Part shown: positions 1 through 9,728 of the stretch, one piece after another
How the letters are laid out: each line of letters begins with the position of its first letter
Position numbering within the stretch: position 1 is the stretch's first letter
NCBI GenBank assembly: GCA_041397305.1
Contig: JAWKWX010000007.1
Location: forward strand, 62,001-126,000
DNA length: 64,000 nucleotides
Direction: 5' to 3'
Origin: TMP-24 sp041397305
GTDB taxonomy: Bacteria > Pseudomonadota > Alphaproteobacteria > Rhodobacterales > Rhodobacteraceae
The notes under the pieces: model-generated
What the model was told of the DNA's origin: nothing
Database searches by the model: none
What the model saw: the letters and a program-made list of their open reading frames with translations, nothing else
Translations under genes and position numbers: made by a program

Positions 1-624
1 GTGATGACGGCCGAGCGCGGCCTCTGCGGCGGTTTCAACTCGACCATCGTCCGGCTGGCCCGGGCGAAGGCGAATGAACTTCTGGCACAGGGCAAGACGG
101 TCAAGATCCTGACCGTCGGCAAGAAGGGCCGCGAACAGCTGAAGCGCGATTTCGCCGACAAGTTCGTAGCCCACCACGACCTGAGCGAAGTCAAGAAGAT
201 GGGCTATGACGTGGCCCAGCGGATCGCCAAGGACATCCTGACGCGGTTCGAGGCGGGCGAGTTCGACGTCGCCACGATCTTCTTCAACCGCTTCCAGTCG
301 GTGATCAGCCAGATCCCGACCGCCAGGCAAGTGATCCCCGCGTCGTTCGACGACACTGCCGGGGCCTCGGCCCTGTACGATTATGAGCCGAGCGAAGAAG
401 GCATCCTCGCGGACCTCTTGCCGCGTGGCGTGGCGACCCAGGTCTTCACCGCCCTTCTGGAAAACGGCGCCTCGGAACAGGGCGCCCGGATGAGCGCGAT
501 GGACAATGCGACCCGCAACGCGGGCGACATGATCAACAAGCTCACCATCCAGTACAACCGCTCGCGCCAGGCCGCGATCACCAAAGAGCTTATCGAAATC
601 ATTTCGGGCGCCGAGGCGCTCTAA
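1..624 (+). CDS. atpG: ATP synthase F1 subunit gamma, 5'-truncated by window start
   Basis: This is the C-terminal 207 residues of the gamma (rotor shaft) subunit of F1 ATP synthase, which turns inside the alpha3beta3 ring at the cytoplasmic face of the membrane. The conserved stretch TAERGLCGGFN lies right at the window start. The C-terminal helix ends RSRQAAITKELIEIISGAEAL, the usual family ending with the run MDNATRNAGDMI before it. Alphaproteobacterial gamma subunits are about 290 residues, so roughly 80 N-terminal residues lie upstream. The GTG at position 1 is an internal Val codon, not a start. atpD follows after 18 bases in the same operon. Confidence 0.97.
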   Translation: MMTAERGLCGGFNSTIVRLARAKANELLAQGKTVKILTVGKKGREQLKRDFADKFVAHHDLSEVKKMGYDVAQRIAKDILTRFEAGEFDVATIFFNRFQSVISQIPTARQVIPASFDDTAGASALYDYEPSEEGILADLLPRGVATQVFTALLENGASEQGARMSAMDNATRNAGDMINKLTIQYNRSRQAAITKELIEIISGAEAL

Positions 625-642
625 CGGAACCGGAGAAACCAA

Positions 643-2091
<1,449 letters not shown>

Positions 2092-2100
2092 GGGGGCGAA

Positions 2101-2514
2101 ATGGCCGATTTGATGCAGTTCGATCTGGTGACACCCGAGCGCAAGCTGGCTTCGATTCAGGTGCGCGAGGTCCGCATTCCCGGCATGGAAGGCGAACTGA
2201 CCGCCATGCCGGGTCATGCGCCAATGATCACGACGCTGCGTCCGGGTGTACTCTCGGTGGTCGGTGCCGAGGGCGAGACCGATTATGTCGTCACCGGTGG
2301 CTTCGCCGAGGTCACCGCGACCGGCGTCTCGGTTCTGGCCGAACTGGCGCATCCCACCAAGGACGTAACCCAGGCGATGATCGACGAGATGGTGGCCGAG
2401 GCGCACCGTCTTCATCAGGACGCGGCGGTGGAAATGGTCGACGCGGCGGCCAAGACGCTTGCCGATATGGTGGCGCTCGGCGGCAGGATCGGGCTGGAAC
2501 CGAAACTGCCCTGA
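2101..2514 (+). CDS. atpC: ATP synthase F1 subunit epsilon
   Basis: Epsilon subunit of F1, 137 residues. It couples gamma to the c-ring and can inhibit ATP hydrolysis. The N-terminal beta-sandwich is recognisable: FDLVTPERKLAS, then VRIPGMEGELTAMPGHAPMITTLRPGVL. It starts 9 bases after atpD behind a GGGGG run acting as ribosome site. A strong intrinsic terminator 26 bases after the stop closes the atp operon. Confidence 0.97.
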   Translation: MADLMQFDLVTPERKLASIQVREVRIPGMEGELTAMPGHAPMITTLRPGVLSVVGAEGETDYVVTGGFAEVTATGVSVLAELAHPTKDVTQAMIDEMVAEAHRLHQDAAVEMVDAAAKTLADMVALGGRIGLEPKLP

Positions 2515-2539
2515 GCCGATCCATCGTGACGAGAAAATC

Positions 2540-2568
2540 GCCCCCGCCGCACGCGGGGGCTTTTTTTC
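2540..2568 (+). terminator. Rho-independent terminator of the atp operon
   Basis: An 8-bp stem GCCCCCGC / GCGGGGGC with a 5-base loop is followed by seven T then CTT. It lies just after atpC and separates the atp operon from the lectin-like gene. Confidence 0.93.
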
Positions 2569-2615
2569 TTGCGACGTGCCGATAAAGTCCCCCGACGTTT
2601 TGCGGGGTAGGATTG

Positions 2616-2966
2616 ATGCAGAGATTGGCGTCGCATTTGCTGGGGGTGGAGCAGGGGTCGATCGTCCTCTTCTCGGACTTCAAGGATGGCGGCGCCATGT
2701 GGACGGGCGAGGGGCCGCGCGAGTTGCGGCGCCTGGTCGAATTCACGGAGCCGTTCATGAGCACGCCGGTGGTGCAGGTGTCGCTCTCGATGTGGGACAT
2801 GGATCAGAAGACCAACCAGCGCGCCGACATTTCGGCCGAGATGGTCAATGCCGAAGGATTCGTGATCGTGTTCCGCACCTGGGGAGATACGCGCGTGGCA
2901 AGGGTGCGCGCCGACTGGTTCGCGATCGGCGAGGTGCGCGCCGACGACGACTGGGAAATCGACTGA
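2616..2966 (+). CDS. H-type lectin domain protein
   Basis: Small 116-residue protein recognised as an H-type lectin fold (the domain of discoidin-like and Helix agglutinin lectins). Typical features are the beta-rich core, GSIVLFSDFKDGG near the N terminus and the repeated pattern VQVSLSMWDMDQKTNQRADISAEMV, then FRTWGDTRVARVRADWFAIG. A similar gene next to atpC is common in Rhodobacterales; its role there is not known to me. There is no signal peptide, so it is probably cytoplasmic. The ATG at 2616 has GGGGTAGGA upstream; a TTG one codon earlier is less likely. It follows the atp terminator, so it needs its own promoter or readthrough. Confidence 0.8.
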   Translation: MQRLASHLLGVEQGSIVLFSDFKDGGAMWTGEGPRELRRLVEFTEPFMSTPVVQVSLSMWDMDQKTNQRADISAEMVNAEGFVIVFRTWGDTRVARVRADWFAIGEVRADDDWEID

Positions 2967-2969
2967 GAC

Positions 2970-4868
2970 CTAGCGCGGCTTGCCGGTGTGCTTGCGGGGC
3001 GGCTTGGCTGCCTTGGGCTTCATTCCCGACCGGCGCGGCTTCTTGCGCGCCTTGAACCCTGCGTCCGCGTCGCCGGTATCGGCGCGGCGCGGTCCGCCAA
3101 AGGCAGGCCGCTGTTTCTTTTCACCGATCGCCGGGCTGGGCTCTTCACGCAGAAGTTCCGCCAGCGCCTCCGCGTCGGAAGCCGGGCGGGGCCTGGTGAC
3201 CTTCTGATATTTGGCCTTCCGCGCGGGCGCCTGTGCGGGCACATGAGCGGGCGCGGGGGCGTTCGTTTCCGGTGGCGCGGCGCGCTCTTGCGCGAAGGTC
3301 GGGGTGGGGATCGGTCGGATCGAGACGCCACCCTCCAGCTCGCGCGCCTGGCCGAGGCGTTTCAGCATCGGCTTGACCGCCTCTTCGGCAATCTCGACGA
3401 AAGTTTCCTGTTCCTGCACCCGGATCGCGCCGACATCGGTGCGGCCAAGCCCGGCCGTCCGGCAAAGCATCGGCAGTACCCAGCGCGGCTCGGCATTGGC
3501 CTCGCGGCCGATTGACAGGGCGAACCAGCGGCTTGGCCCGAAACTGCCTGGCGCGCGCGGCGCAGTGCCTTGCAGTTCCTCGGGCGCACTGCGCTGGCTC
3601 AGGTAGAGCCGGACGAAGGCAGCGGCGATCCGTCGGGCGTTCTGACCGTTCAGAAGCCGCGCGGCAAGCGCGGCCTCGCGGTCGCTCACCTCTTCCTGCC
3701 AGACCGGATCGGCGATCAACCTTTCCTCGTCGCGGGCGCGCACCGCATCGGCCGAAGGCGGATCGACCCATTCGGCACTCACCTTGGCAAAGCGCAGAAG
3801 GTTTTCGGCCTTGCGCCGGGCATTCTTGCCGACGATCAGCGCGCTGATCCCCTTGCGGCCCGCGCGACCGGTACGGCCGGAGCGGTGCAGAAGGGTCTCG
3901 CCATTGGTCGGCAGATCGGCATGGATCACCAGTTCCAGGTTCGGCAAGTCGATGCCGCGCGCCGCCACGTCGGTTGCCACGCAGACCCGCGCCCGTCCGT
4001 CGCGCATCGCCTGAAGCGCGTGGCTGCGTTCGGCCTGGCTGAGCTCTCCCGACAGGGCCACCACCTGGAAGGCGCGGTTCGACAGCCGCGTGGTCAGGCG
4101 GGCTACGGCGGCGCGGGTGTTGCAGAAGATGATCGCGTTCTGCGCCTCGTGAAAGCGCAGAAGGTTGACGATCGCATGATCGGCGTCGCCCATCCCCACC
4201 TGCATCGCCTGATAGGAAATATCGGCATGCTGGCTGCCCGAGGTGGCGATCTGCAAACGCAGCGCGTCCTTCTGGAAGTCCTGCGCGAGCTTCTCGATGG
4301 CCTTGGGTACGGTGGCCGAGAACATCAAGGTCCGGCGGCCCTCGGGCGCGGAGCCGAGGATGAATTCCAGATCCTCGCGGAAGCCGAGGTCGAGCATCTC
4401 GTCGGCTTCGTCCAGTACGACAGCACGCACCGCAGAAAGATCGAGCGTGCCGCGCAAGAGGTGATCCTTGAGGCGCCCCGGCGTGCCCACGACGATATGC
4501 GCGCCGCGCTCCAGCGCCCGGCATTCATCGCGGATATCCATGCCGCCCACGCAGGAGGCAAAGCGCGCGCCTGTCGCATCGTAGAGCCAGCCAAGCTCGC
4601 GCTTCACTTGCAGCGCCAGTTCCCGCGTCGGCGCGATGACCAGTGCGGCCGGGCTCTCTGCCGGGCCGAACGTGCCGCCGTCCGCGAGGATCGTCGGCGC
4701 GATGGCCAGGCCGAAGCCGACGGTCTTGCCCGATCCGGTCTGCGCGGAGACCAGGAGATCCCGCTCGGCCTCAGCTGCTGCCACCGCCTCCTGGACCGGT
4801 GTCAGTTGACTGTAGCCGCGCGCCGCGAGGGCGTCGGCGAGGGCGGGGGCAAGGCGGGGAAGGGTCAT
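2970..4868 (-). CDS. DEAD-box ATP-dependent RNA helicase (DeaD/DbpA type)
   Basis: RNA-unwinding ATPase of superfamily 2, 632 residues. The Q motif GYSQLTPVQ is followed by the Walker A AQTGSGKT (residues 42-49), PTRELALQ, the DEAD motif in VLDEADEMLDLGF, SAT, and helicase C motifs ending HRSGRTGRAGRKG. A DbpA-type RNA-binding domain follows around residues 430-510 (RWVLPMLCRTAGLGRTDVGAIRV). The last 110 residues are Pro/Ala/Lys/Arg rich and disordered, ending RKHTGKPR, likely for RNA contact. Likely role: ribosome assembly or cold and stress RNA remodelling. It ends 3 bases from the lectin gene, tail to tail, and starts divergently from the GntR gene. Confidence 0.93.
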   Translation of the reverse strand: MTLPRLAPALADALAARGYSQLTPVQEAVAAAEAERDLLVSAQTGSGKTVGFGLAIAPTILADGGTFGPAESPAALVIAPTRELALQVKRELGWLYDATGARFASCVGGMDIRDECRALERGAHIVVGTPGRLKDHLLRGTLDLSAVRAVVLDEADEMLDLGFREDLEFILGSAPEGRRTLMFSATVPKAIEKLAQDFQKDALRLQIATSGSQHADISYQAMQVGMGDADHAIVNLLRFHEAQNAIIFCNTRAAVARLTTRLSNRAFQVVALSGELSQAERSHALQAMRDGRARVCVATDVAARGIDLPNLELVIHADLPTNGETLLHRSGRTGRAGRKGISALIVGKNARRKAENLLRFAKVSAEWVDPPSADAVRARDEERLIADPVWQEEVSDREAALAARLLNGQNARRIAAAFVRLYLSQRSAPEELQGTAPRAPGSFGPSRWFALSIGREANAEPRWVLPMLCRTAGLGRTDVGAIRVQEQETFVEIAEEAVKPMLKRLGQARELEGGVSIRPIPTPTFAQERAAPPETNAPAPAHVPAQAPARKAKYQKVTRPRPASDAEALAELLREEPSPAIGEKKQRPAFGGPRRADTGDADAGFKARKKPRRSGMKPKAAKPPRKHTGKPR

Positions 4869-5088
4869 GGCGCTCGTTTCAGGAAAGGCGCAGCCCTACG
4901 CCGGATCGCGCGGTTTGTACAGATGCCGTTTTCGGCCGGAGACGTGCGCCGGGCGGCACAGGTGCAAGCCTTGCGCAAGCCGTCGTTATCGTTTGTGCAA
5001 CAATGAACTGGAAATGTGCCCTTGCCAACTTCTCCTGATGAATTTCCGGCAGCCTGAGGTTATGACTCCGCCCAAACGGGGGAGCGGT

Positions 5089-5778
5089 ATGGAACCGGAG
5101 CAGCTTACAAAGCCGCAGGCGATTGTCGTGCGCCTTACGGAGTTCTTGTCCGGCGGGAAATACGCGCCCGGCGATCAGCTTCCGACCGAAAAGATGCTGA
5201 TGCAGGTGCTGAGTGTCGGGCGATCCTCGCTGCGCGAGGCGATCCGCACGCTTGAGGCGATGGGAATCGTTCAGGTCCGCCATGGAACCGGAACCTTTCT
5301 GGTGCGCGCGCCCGAAAGGTCCGAGATCCTCGTGCCACTGGCTATTGGCGGAGAGCGCGAAAGCCTGTTGCGGGCGCTGGACATTCGCCGTGCACTGGAG
5401 AGCCATGCCGCGGCGCTTGCCGCGATGCGCGCAACCGATACACAGCTTGAGCGGATCAAACTTGCCCTAGAGGCAATGGAGGAGACCTACCGGCGTGCAG
5501 GCACGGCCTTGCAGGAGGATATGCGGTTCCATCTGTCGATCTACGAGGCGGCGAACAATCCGCTTTTCGAGACATTCATCGAAGCGATACGCGGCCAGTT
5601 TCAACAGTTCTTTTCCGGCGTGGTGGCTGCGGGCGACGGAAGCGGCACCAGTTCCTTCCGTCAGCACCGGGAGCTTTACGACGCGATCGCCGCGCGCGAT
5701 CCGGAGGCCGCGCGGCTCAAGACATTGGAACTGCTCGACCAGGTCGAGCACGATGTCCGTGCTTTCGGGCGATCCTAG
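5089..5778 (+). CDS. FadR-subfamily GntR transcriptional regulator (FCD domain)
   Basis: DNA-binding regulator of 229 residues. An N-terminal winged helix (residues ~15-80) shows the family signature LPTEKMLMQVLSVGRSSLREAIRTLEAMGIVQVRHGTGTFLV. The FCD ligand domain follows; its metal-site residues appear as EDMRFHLSIYEAANNPLF and FRQHRELYDAIAARDP. Such proteins usually respond to organic acids. The chosen ATG has GGGGGAG 6 bases upstream; an in-frame ATG at 5062 with TGAGGT is the alternative. It diverges from the helicase gene, and no target operon is obvious beside it. The 220-bp gap upstream holds a CTTGCGCAAG palindrome at 4970-4979. Confidence 0.88.
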   Translation: MEPEQLTKPQAIVVRLTEFLSGGKYAPGDQLPTEKMLMQVLSVGRSSLREAIRTLEAMGIVQVRHGTGTFLVRAPERSEILVPLAIGGERESLLRALDIRRALESHAAALAAMRATDTQLERIKLALEAMEETYRRAGTALQEDMRFHLSIYEAANNPLFETFIEAIRGQFQQFFSGVVAAGDGSGTSSFRQHRELYDAIAARDPEAARLKTLELLDQVEHDVRAFGRS

Positions 5779-5831
5779 CCGCGGCCCTGCCTCTCGCCAC
5801 GCAAACCAGACCAAGGCATGTGATGACGGTT

Positions 5832-6266
5832 CTAGCCGATTTCGGCAATTTCCGCCGCGTCGATCACCAGCACCATGTCCCAGAACCGCACGAGTTCCGC
5901 TTCCTCCCCGTCCTGATCTGCCATGGTACCGGGGGACAGGCGCTCGACCCTGAAGCCGAACGGTTCGAGCCCGCAATGCGGCAAGGCGCTGAGGAGGACC
6001 GGCGTCAGGTCGCGTTCGATCGCTGCCGCCGCGATGCGGGCGGCGGTTGCGGCGGGATCGGGAAGCGGCGCGGTGACCTTGATGCCGAGGACCGGACGCG
6101 CCGGTATGGCGCGCGCCCAAATCAGCGCCGAGGGCGCGCGGTTGTCTTCGGACGCACCCGCCGGGGTGCGCGTGACGCCAGTTTGCGGACGGCGGGGCCG
6201 GTCGAGATCGATCGGCGCGTTCGGCGTCAACCGGGCAATCAGGAAAAGCAGATCCAGCTCGCTCAT
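5832..6266 (-). CDS. Uncharacterised protein, last gene of the glycosyltransferase operon
   Basis: A 144-residue protein I do not recognise. It begins MSELDLLFLIARLTP and has an Ala-rich helix in the middle (PAATAARIAAAAIE). It ends with an acidic hydrophobic strand (DMVLVIDAAEIAEIG). There is no signal peptide or membrane helix. Its ATG overlaps the stop of the upstream glycosyltransferase gene by 4 bases (ATGA), so it is translationally coupled and probably works with it. The coupling is the main reason to accept this start; the open frame extends further upstream inside the neighbouring gene. Confidence 0.7.
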   Translation of the reverse strand: MSELDLLFLIARLTPNAPIDLDRPRRPQTGVTRTPAGASEDNRAPSALIWARAIPARPVLGIKVTAPLPDPAATAARIAAAAIERDLTPVLLSALPHCGLEPFGFRVERLSPGTMADQDGEEAELVRFWDMVLVIDAAEIAEIG

Positions 6267-8320
6267 CGCCGGGCCACCTCGTCGATCAAGGAGGCGGCCT
6301 CCGCCGTTCCGGTCTGCGGCAGATCGGCCGTCTCGAGGGCCGCGCGCAAGGCTGCCGCGCCGTCCATGTCCAGAAGTTGGGCGACCTCCCGCTCCAGGCG
6401 CAAAAGCTCCTGCGCGTCGACGGTACGGGCAAGGTCGCGCTCCGCCGCCGCCCGGGCGCGGCGGGTCTGATCGTCCATGAATTCGGCCATCTGCGGGATG
6501 AAGATGGCGGGCAGCCGGTGATAGAGCACTTCGTGGAAGGAATTGTAGCCCGCCGCGGTGATGACCAGATCCGCCGCCCGGGCAAACGCCAGCGCGTCGG
6601 TCGTTCTGGCCACGCGGCTGCGCTGCCAGCTGTACAGCCCCGGCGGCACCACGGCGCCGGGCCAGACGATGATCAGATGCAGGACATCGCCGCGGCGTTC
6701 GAAGAGGCTGCACAGGAACTGAAGCTGCGCCGTCCGGTCGGCAGCGGCCCCTGCGCCGAGCATCGTCACCACCAGGCGTTCGAAGGGCAGGCCAGCCTTC
6801 TCGGCAAGCGCGTCACGCAGGTCGGGCCGCGGGTCTGCGGCCGGCGCCGCCGGGACCACCGGTCCGACCATCCGGATCCTGTCGTCCCAGCCAGGCGGGC
6901 GGTTCAGTTCGGCGAATGCCTCGCTCGGGATGATGATGCGGTCGAAGAGATGCTCGCGATCGAAAGCGGCAGAGGAAGTGGCGCCCGCCTGCCAGAGGCC
7001 GCGCCTGATCCAGACGGACCGCACGTCTTTCTCGCGGATCGCGCGCGCGACGGAATCGAAGATGAACCCGCCGTCGAAGACGAATGTGTCGCCATCCGCC
7101 AGCAGGCGCTGCAGCCGCAGATGGTTCACGATGTCGTTGGCGAACGGTTCGGGATGGTCGGGGCTTTTCGCGACGAGAGCCGCCGCCTCGAACCCGCTCG
7201 CGTTGATCAGCGGCAGGCAGCTCGGAAAGGCGGCGAAGACAGGCTTGATCTTCATCTCCCTTGCGATCAGCGCGCAGCGCTGCGCATGCCCGAGCCCGAC
7301 GCCGTTTGTCGGCAGGAAGAGCGTGCGGCGCGGACGGGCCGGGGCTGTGGTCCGTCGTGCGGGGCGCGGCAGGCAGGCGAGGTCCGCAAATCGCGCGACG
7401 GACCGCGTCGCGCACCAGGGCGAGGCCCGCAAGGTGGCCTCAATCTGGGCGAGGTTCGGCAGGACAGTCCGGTCAAGATAGGGGCTGAGCGCGGAAAGAT
7501 CGGTCGGCCCCCTAAGGACGGGTGCGCCCCCTGATGCCAGCAGTTCCGGCATCGTGGCGTCGATGACCGGCCGCCCCGCACCGAGGAGCTGCGTCAGGAT
7601 CAACTGCAATCGTTCCTCGGGCATTGCGTCGCCGAAAAAGGCCGCGGCATCAATCCCCGCCGCGGCAGCAACCGGCGGCAGCTCGGACAGATCGGCGATG
7701 TTTCGCGCTGACGATTGCAGCGGGCGCGTCTCGCCGATCTGGCCGTCGGTGAGGATGATCTGCAGATCGATTTTCGGGTGATGGTCGAGGGCCTGTAGCG
7801 CGGCGGCGGCATCTGGCGCATTCGCGATGTCGCCCGGAAGGAAGATCGCTAGGCGCATTCTGGCGGATCCGGTCCGCCGCTGGCCCGTGCCCCCGATCAG
7901 ACCCGGGCAGCGGCCACCGGGAACCGGCGCGGTCATGGATTGCTGCCGGAGATCGATCAGTGCAGGCTCCCGCCCCGTCGCATAGGCGATGCGCGCGCGG
8001 GCACCGAGTTCCGCCTGCCTGTCCGCGAAGCGGCCCGCGAGGGTCACCGGTATGCCCGGAGCAAGCCGGTAATCGTGCAGGGTTGCAAGTGTCGCATCGT
8101 CGAGGGTGCCGTCGGTCAGGATGAGGACATGGGAAGGCACAAGATCTCCGGTCGCGACGACAATCGCGGCGGCCTCGTACTTCTGGTGTCGCCCGAGATC
8201 TTCGGGCAGCGTTGCCTCGTCGATGACGGCATCATAGCCATCCGCCCGCAACAGGCCCGCAAGCGCAAGCCGTGCTTCGAAAGCCGAGACGGAGCGCTCT
8301 CCTGCCTCGATCAGGATCAT
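6263..8320 (-). CDS. Large two-part glycosyltransferase-like protein (GT28/MurG-like C-terminal half)
   Basis: 685 residues. The C-terminal half (about 335-650) looks like a GT-B glycosyltransferase. It has a GxGH-type start LFLPTNGVGLGHAQRC, a central VVTMLGAGAA, and a donor-site region DLVITAAGYNSFHEVLYHRLPAIFIPQ, much like the MurG/GT28 C-terminal domain. The N-terminal 330 residues show Rossmann-like segments (AAAIVVATGDLVPSHVLILTDG and MRLAIFLPGDIA) but no family I can name. No signal peptide, so it acts in the cytoplasm. It overlaps its neighbours by 4 bases on both sides. The sugar donor and acceptor cannot be told from sequence. It may be a fusion of two glycosyltransferase-like units. 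Confidence 0.75.
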   Translation of the reverse strand: MILIEAGERSVSAFEARLALAGLLRADGYDAVIDEATLPEDLGRHQKYEAAAIVVATGDLVPSHVLILTDGTLDDATLATLHDYRLAPGIPVTLAGRFADRQAELGARARIAYATGREPALIDLRQQSMTAPVPGGRCPGLIGGTGQRRTGSARMRLAIFLPGDIANAPDAAAALQALDHHPKIDLQIILTDGQIGETRPLQSSARNIADLSELPPVAAAAGIDAAAFFGDAMPEERLQLILTQLLGAGRPVIDATMPELLASGGAPVLRGPTDLSALSPYLDRTVLPNLAQIEATLRASPWCATRSVARFADLACLPRPARRTTAPARPRRTLFLPTNGVGLGHAQRCALIAREMKIKPVFAAFPSCLPLINASGFEAAALVAKSPDHPEPFANDIVNHLRLQRLLADGDTFVFDGGFIFDSVARAIREKDVRSVWIRRGLWQAGATSSAAFDREHLFDRIIIPSEAFAELNRPPGWDDRIRMVGPVVPAAPAADPRPDLRDALAEKAGLPFERLVVTMLGAGAAADRTAQLQFLCSLFERRGDVLHLIIVWPGAVVPPGLYSWQRSRVARTTDALAFARAADLVITAAGYNSFHEVLYHRLPAIFIPQMAEFMDDQTRRARAAAERDLARTVDAQELLRLEREVAQLLDMDGAAALRAALETADLPQTGTAEAASLIDEVARR

Positions 8321-9372
8321 GCGGCCATCCTGCGCTCAGGGGCTCTGAAGCTTGTGAGCATCCGGCGAAAGGCGGCCGGAGAGTAGCGCTCCAGAAGGGT
8401 CTGCGCTCGCAGCACCTGATCGCTGTAGGCGGCGGGTTCGGCAACGTAGTGACCGATCAGCGCATCGACCTGCCCGGGCTGGCAGCCGATGACCGCGCCG
8501 CCGAAATTGGCCGCGGTCTCGGGATCGGACAGCACGACCTTGCCCGCCGCGATCCCTTCGGCAAGGACCCGGCCGAAACTTTCGCGCCAGCCCGGCGCGG
8601 TGAAATGGACGAGGAAATCGATCTCGTCGAAAAAGGATGCGACCGGCAGCGTGCCGAAGGGCAGAAGCCGCCAGTGTGGCCGGGCGATGCCCGCTTTCAA
8701 CAGGTGATCGGCGCCAAGGATCACATTCGCCTCGGCCGTGGCCGGAAAGCACAGGTCGAGGTCGGCGGGCGCGGGAAACTTCTCCCAGCCGGGCCGAGAC
8801 AGGCGCCCACGGCGGTCGCGCGGGTCCGATTTCGGGCGCATGCGCGGGTGATCGATGACGTTGAACCAGTCGGACGGTGCGAGCCGCCAACGCATCGCCG
8901 GTTTGGCGGTTGCCAGCCACCCTGCAACCGTCTCGCGGTTCGATGGCGACACGGGCGCCAGCCATTTGTTGAGCGACAGGCTCGCCCGGTCCAGCGCCTC
9001 GAGACATTTGCCGATATCGAACGCCTCGACGTTGCCCGGCCGGAGGAAATTTTCGTGGGTGACGACCACGAGATCCCGGCAATAGATCGGCTGGCCGAGG
9101 CCGGTCTGGAACTTGAGGAAGGCGGGATTGTGGACGACCACCATGTCGGCCGACACCGGGCCATTGCCGTCGCGAAGCGGCAGAGCGAGGTCGGACAGCG
9201 CATCGGCCAGCGCCCGCGCCGGGGGGCGGTCGGGAAACATCGCCGAACGCGCGTCGTGAACGACCGGCCGGACCAGCGGCTCGACCGCCCTGAGTTCCGC
9301 CGCCACGGCGGACGACGTGCCGCCGGGAAAGCGCGGCTCGATCAGATAGGCGATGCGCGGCACCTGAGGCAT
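8317..9372 (-). CDS. GT-B glycosyltransferase (family 4-like)
   Basis: 351 residues. It opens with RIAYLIEPRFPGGTSSAVAAEL, the usual N-terminal strand and glycine loop of family 4 transferases. It later carries DFLVHFTAPGWRESFGRVLAEGIAAGKVVLSDPE, which matches the E-x7-E donor-site region of the family. It probably adds a sugar to a surface glycan or lipid-linked intermediate at the inner membrane. The ATG at 9372 follows GGCGGGATT; the frame reaches a TTG two codons earlier. Its stop overlaps the start of the next gene by 4 bases, and it lies 19 bases after the small exported protein gene. Confidence 0.8.
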   Translation of the reverse strand: MPQVPRIAYLIEPRFPGGTSSAVAAELRAVEPLVRPVVHDARSAMFPDRPPARALADALSDLALPLRDGNGPVSADMVVVHNPAFLKFQTGLGQPIYCRDLVVVTHENFLRPGNVEAFDIGKCLEALDRASLSLNKWLAPVSPSNRETVAGWLATAKPAMRWRLAPSDWFNVIDHPRMRPKSDPRDRRGRLSRPGWEKFPAPADLDLCFPATAEANVILGADHLLKAGIARPHWRLLPFGTLPVASFFDEIDFLVHFTAPGWRESFGRVLAEGIAAGKVVLSDPETAANFGGAVIGCQPGQVDALIGHYVAEPAAYSDQVLRAQTLLERYSPAAFRRMLTSFRAPERRMAA

Positions 9373-9391
9373 GACCAATCCCGCCTGCGGC

Positions 9392-9697
9392 CTAGTAGAT
9401 CGATCGCACGGCAGCGGGCTGGGCGGTCGCCGTCACCGTGCGCTGCGAGGCGAAGCAATCGAGGCGGCCGCTGGACAGGCAGTTCTGGAATGTGCGCAGC
9501 TCGCGCGCCAGCGGATCGTCGCCCTGGGTCAAGCGCGGATTGGCGGCCAGATAGCTGCCAAGGGCGAGCGAGTCGTGGGACAGGACCAGTTGCTCGATCG
9601 TCTTCAACTGATCGAGCGAGAATTCGGCTTTTCCGGGCAGGGTACCGCCCATCAGGACAAGCGCGGTGACGATGGCAAGAAGTCTGGGATCGGGCAT
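9392..9697 (-). CDS. Small exported protein of unknown function
   Basis: 101 residues with a clear signal peptide (LLAIVTALVLMGGTLPGKA, cleavage probably before EFSLDQ). The mature part is about 77 residues with two cysteines (NCLSSGRLDCF) that could form a disulfide in the periplasm. The ATG at 9697 has GAGAGA 6 bases upstream; a TTG at 9712 is unlikely. It sits between the membrane-anchored protein and the glycosyltransferase genes in the same operon. I do not recognise the family. Confidence 0.72.
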   Translation of the reverse strand: MPDPRLLAIVTALVLMGGTLPGKAEFSLDQLKTIEQLVLSHDSLALGSYLAANPRLTQGDDPLARELRTFQNCLSSGRLDCFASQRTVTATAQPAAVRSIY

Positions 9698-9728
9698 ACA
9701 AGTCTCTCTCAACAGGGCAATGGGCCGC

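Noticed and set aside
3570..5006. A 478-codon plus-strand frame across the helicase gene
   Set aside because: Antisense shadow of the DEAD-box helicase; no recognisable protein and no ribosome site.
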